Shown here: piece after piece, positions 39,893 to 42,089 of the stretch
Layout: every line of letters starts with the position of its first letter
Position numbering within the stretch: position 1 is the first letter of the stretch
Assembly: GCF_003601975.1 (NCBI RefSeq)
Contig: NZ_QZWZ01000051.1
Span: 1-42,089, forward strand
Length of the DNA: 42,089 nt
Source: Mesorhizobium waimense
Lineage (GTDB): Bacteria > Pseudomonadota > Alphaproteobacteria > Rhizobiales > Rhizobiaceae
Reading direction: 5' to 3'
The notes under the pieces: model-generated
The model's database searches: none
What the model saw: only the letters and a program-made list of their open reading frames with translations
What the model was told of the DNA's origin: nothing
Program-made: the position numbers and the translations under genes

Positions 39893-40629
39893 CACCGCGG
39901 GGGATAGGCTCCTGGCATAGGAGAGTCAAGACGCTCTTGAGGCGATTGCAGACAGCCGGTATGATGATTTGGCCGGCTGTCTTATTGCGACCGCAGCGCC
40001 CAGCAGTGGCCATCGTTCGGCGAGCCCGTAGCTGCCGGTCAGCTCGAGACCGAGATCACTGAGATCACTGAAAGGTCTTGGCGTCACAGATCGGTCGAAA
40101 AACGGCGCTTCTGCGAAGCAGTAAACCGCCCCGGCGGCTTGGCAGCCCCATGACTGAAATGGGGTGCGGGCGGAACGCACTACTCAGCCGCCCGGATCGA
40201 TGATGCGAAAACAGGCCTAATATTCCGTAAACAGGAAGGCTGGCGACGCACCGATTGCAATTGCGCTGACGTGGGGTAAGCTTGGCCCGTCCTGGATCGT
40301 CGATCCCATTGCAGATTCGGGCACTCCCGATCTTGCCGCCTTCGGGCGGCCCTTTTGTTTCAATGACACGGAGCCGTCGGCAGCAGACTGCTGGCGACGG
40401 CCGACGGTGTGACACCGACAGCCCTTCCTCGACTCCCGCCGCAATTGACGGCGACATTCCCGATGTCAAAAAAACGCGGATCCCTGCGCCGATGTGCTTG
40501 AGGCCCGTGGTGATTGCGCCGACGTCGCGATTGCCTGCAGCGTCAGCGCAACTGAGTGCCTATGGCGAAGGGACCGGCATCCGCGTCACGGTTCCTCCGT
40601 CCAACTGCTGGCAATAGATCGCGAACATC
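39893..40629. other. Gene-poor region upstream of groES
   Basis: No convincing gene. Structures: hairpin GACAGCCGG (39951-39959) with CCGGCTGTC (39973-39981); a tandem GAGATCACT repeat near 40050-40070; and a terminator-like GCCGCC-TTCG-GGCGGC-CC-TTTT at 40335-40356 on the plus strand. A minus-strand frame ending near 39926 (DLGLELTGSYGLAERWPLLG) could be a remnant tail, without start or family. Confidence 0.4.
40335..40356 (+). terminator. Terminator-like hairpin
   Basis: The stem GCCGCC, UUCG-type loop, GGCGGC, then CC and TTTT is a stable tetraloop hairpin. No gene is recognised immediately upstream on the plus strand, so what it terminates is unknown; it may be left from a lost gene or end a small RNA. 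Confidence 0.5.
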
Positions 40630-41576
40630 TCAGGACAAGATTTCCAACAAGTCCGCCTCAAGCGGCGTCCAGTCGTTCTGTGCCAGCGCGCCACGGCGCT
40701 CGAGCGCCGATAAGACGTCGGCAAACTGCTGCTCCAGCGGTACCGCCGAGGACCACCCGTAGGCATTCATAAAGCGGCTCGGGTCGACCGCGCAGTCGAT
40801 ATTGCGGAAAGGAAACCAGGCTCTTGGCCTTCGCTCGCCAGCCGCCGAGCCGACGCAATGCATCTTGACCTCTCGGCCCGCGACGCGCGCCAGAAGTACG
40901 GTCAGCCCGGCCGATGTCACCAACTCAGGATCGGCGAGATTGTAGGCAGCGAAAATCGGCCCGAGTGCATCCTTGGTTCTGGACAACCAGGTCGTGATGG
41001 CCGCGCCGAGATCGTCTTCATGCAGAAACTGATAAACTGAGCTGCCGGAACCGGGCACCAGAACCGGGCGCCCATGCCGGATGCGTCGGAAAAACCAGCT
41101 TTCGCGATCGAGATCGTTGTTGGGGCCGAATATGTAAGGTGGGCGAAATGTCGCGCAAACGGGAAGCGCGCCTCGCGATAGACCTCTTCAACCTCGACCT
41201 TGCCGCGCCCGTACTCGGCCCAGGCTGACCCGCCACCGGCCGGGGCGATTTCCCGCGCTGGGGTCGCCGCCCCATCGGAATAAACCGCGGCGCTCGAGAT
41301 GACTGCCGCCCGCGTGACCCGCCCGGCCAAAGCCGTCACCATGATGCGAGCCTGCTCGCCGGTATAAGCGTTGGTGTCGATGACACAGTCGAACTCCCGG
41401 TCGAGTAAGGCGCTCGTGACGGCTTTGGCGTCGTTGCGGTCGGCGATCAGCTGTTCGACTCCGATGAGCGGGCGAGTACGCCGATTGAGCACGCTCACCG
41501 CGTGCCCTTCGGCGACCAAGGCACGCACCACCGCGTGTCCGACGAATCCGGATCCCCCAATAACCAGCGTTCTCAT
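40630..41576 (-). pseudogene. NAD-dependent epimerase/dehydratase, frameshifted
   Basis: It starts at ATG 41576 with the Rossmann dinucleotide motif MRTLVIGGSGFVGHAVVRAL, then FDCVIDTNAYTG, AAVISSAAVYSDGAATPARE and WAEYGRGKVEVEEVY (Tyr-x3-Lys site). Near 41150 the frame is lost: the family sequence resumes one frame over as FRPPYIFGPNNDLDRESWFF, then RPVLVPGSGSSVYQFLHEDD and so on to a stop at 40630. One missing base explains it. The joined protein would be about 315 residues, an extended SDR acting on nucleotide-sugar-like substrates. Substrate unknown. Confidence 0.75.
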
Positions 41577-41765
41577 GCCTCGTTGCTCCAGGCTCGCAAT
41601 ATCAATCCCCCTTCAGTGTCCGGCGGGTCGGCAGCGTTTCTTAGATCAGGATTGTCGGACACCGGCCGTTCCTGAGCCTGGCTTGGAGTTTGACGCGCCA
41701 AATCTCTTCTGTTGGTCGGAACCGCGGGGAAGCCTGGAGACGTAGCGCATTGATGCGGAGGATTT

Positions 41766-42014
41766 ATGAACGGCCATCATGTATCGTGGTTGTCTAATCG
41801 CAGATCATTGATCAAGTCTTTTTTGAATAGCCCGAAGACGCCATTGCTGTTTTTTTGGACAGACAGCGAACAGGAGGCGATGTTACGATCGCGCGGCCTG
41901 GTCTTCTTCGCGCTGTTGATGATCGTTTGCCGGGAGGCATGGTTGTCTTCGCGGTCGACATCCTGTTCGCCGCATTATGGATATTCGCAAGGCGAGGCCT
42001 TCCAATGTAATTAA
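41766..42014 (+). CDS. Possible small membrane protein, end of window
   Basis: GGAGG lies five bases before ATG 41766, opening an 82-residue frame with one hydrophobic helix (RGLVFFALLMIVC). Shortly after, another frame on the same strand gives MVVFAVDILFAALWIFARRG and a stop, suggesting a two-helix protein split by a frameshift near 41930. No family recognised; the minus strand also has an open frame here. Low confidence. From 42015 to the end I see nothing. Confidence 0.3.
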   Translation: MNGHHVSWLSNRRSLIKSFLNSPKTPLLFFWTDSEQEAMLRSRGLVFFALLMIVCREAWLSSRSTSCSPHYGYSQGEAFQCN

Positions 42015-42089
42015 CGCAGTTTGCGTGGACGTTACGCACCTGCAACCCACGATAGCGGAATGGCCCGACCTACGTCCCGGCAGGGACGT

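Noticed and set aside
40100..40210. Possible tRNA or CRISPR-like element upstream of groES
   Set aside because: No cloverleaf can be drawn and there are no regularly spaced repeats; no CRISPR array or tRNA was seen anywhere in the window.

Overview
The window looks like alphaproteobacterial, probably Hyphomicrobiales (Rhizobiales), accessory DNA. It is GC-rich and carries a complete VirB/VirD4 type IV secretion (conjugation) locus, rhizobial plasmid-type small genes (DUF7007, ArdC, DUF736, WGR), IS21/IS1/ISL3 remnants, and a CIRCE-controlled groESL pair. No replication gene, integrase, rRNA or tRNA was recognised, so a plasmid/chromid and an integrated conjugative element are both possible.

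Layout. 1-1000: decayed ends (IstB tail, M16 peptidase tail). 1-9 kb: an accessory block with a coupled DUF7007 trio, an IS1-type transposase scrap, a large dyad region, a small gene upstream of a frameshifted ardC, a RelB/ParE toxin-antitoxin pair, DUF736, a tiny SD-led gene, and a truncated ISL3 transposase abutting a WGR gene. A 46-bp imperfect direct repeat (2185-2230 and 5195-5240) brackets the ardC block. 9-13 kb: DNA-processing module, with a ParA/VirC1-like ATPase plus a small RHH-like protein on the minus strand, a dyad-rich intergenic region that is the best oriT candidate, then a MobC-like protein and a large relaxase on the plus strand. 13.2-13.8 kb: HigB/HigA-type pair with its own operator.

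14.0-27.0 kb: one long minus-strand operon, in transcription order virB1-virB2-virB3-virB4-(VirB5 paralogue)-virB5-lipoprotein-virB6-virB8-virB9-virB10-virB11-virD4, mostly with ATGA or longer overlaps. Divergent from virB1 are a TrbM-like exported protein and a nuclease-like exported protein (27.1-28.3 kb). 28.4-37.5 kb holds poorly known genes that look like transfer accessories: a small membrane protein, a 14-bp-arm operator, an XRE regulator, a Cys-rich lysozyme-like exported protein, two exported proteins sharing a cysteine pattern, an acyltransferase, two lipoproteins, an amber-interrupted nuclease-like gene, and a LuxR-type regulator whose reading frame is broken by one base and which lies downstream of a lux-box-like palindrome.

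37.5-40 kb: groEL and groES under CIRCE, with hairpins at the 3' end. 40-42 kb: poorly coding DNA and a frameshifted NAD-dependent epimerase.

How it fits together: the relaxase, MobC-like and VirC-like proteins would process DNA at an oriT between them; VirD4 couples it to the VirB channel; VirB1 and perhaps the lysozyme-like protein open the wall; ArdC-type and toxin-antitoxin genes would aid establishment and maintenance. At least four genes (ardC, luxR, the second nuclease-like gene, the epimerase) carry a single inactivating lesion, which means either real decay or sequencing error.
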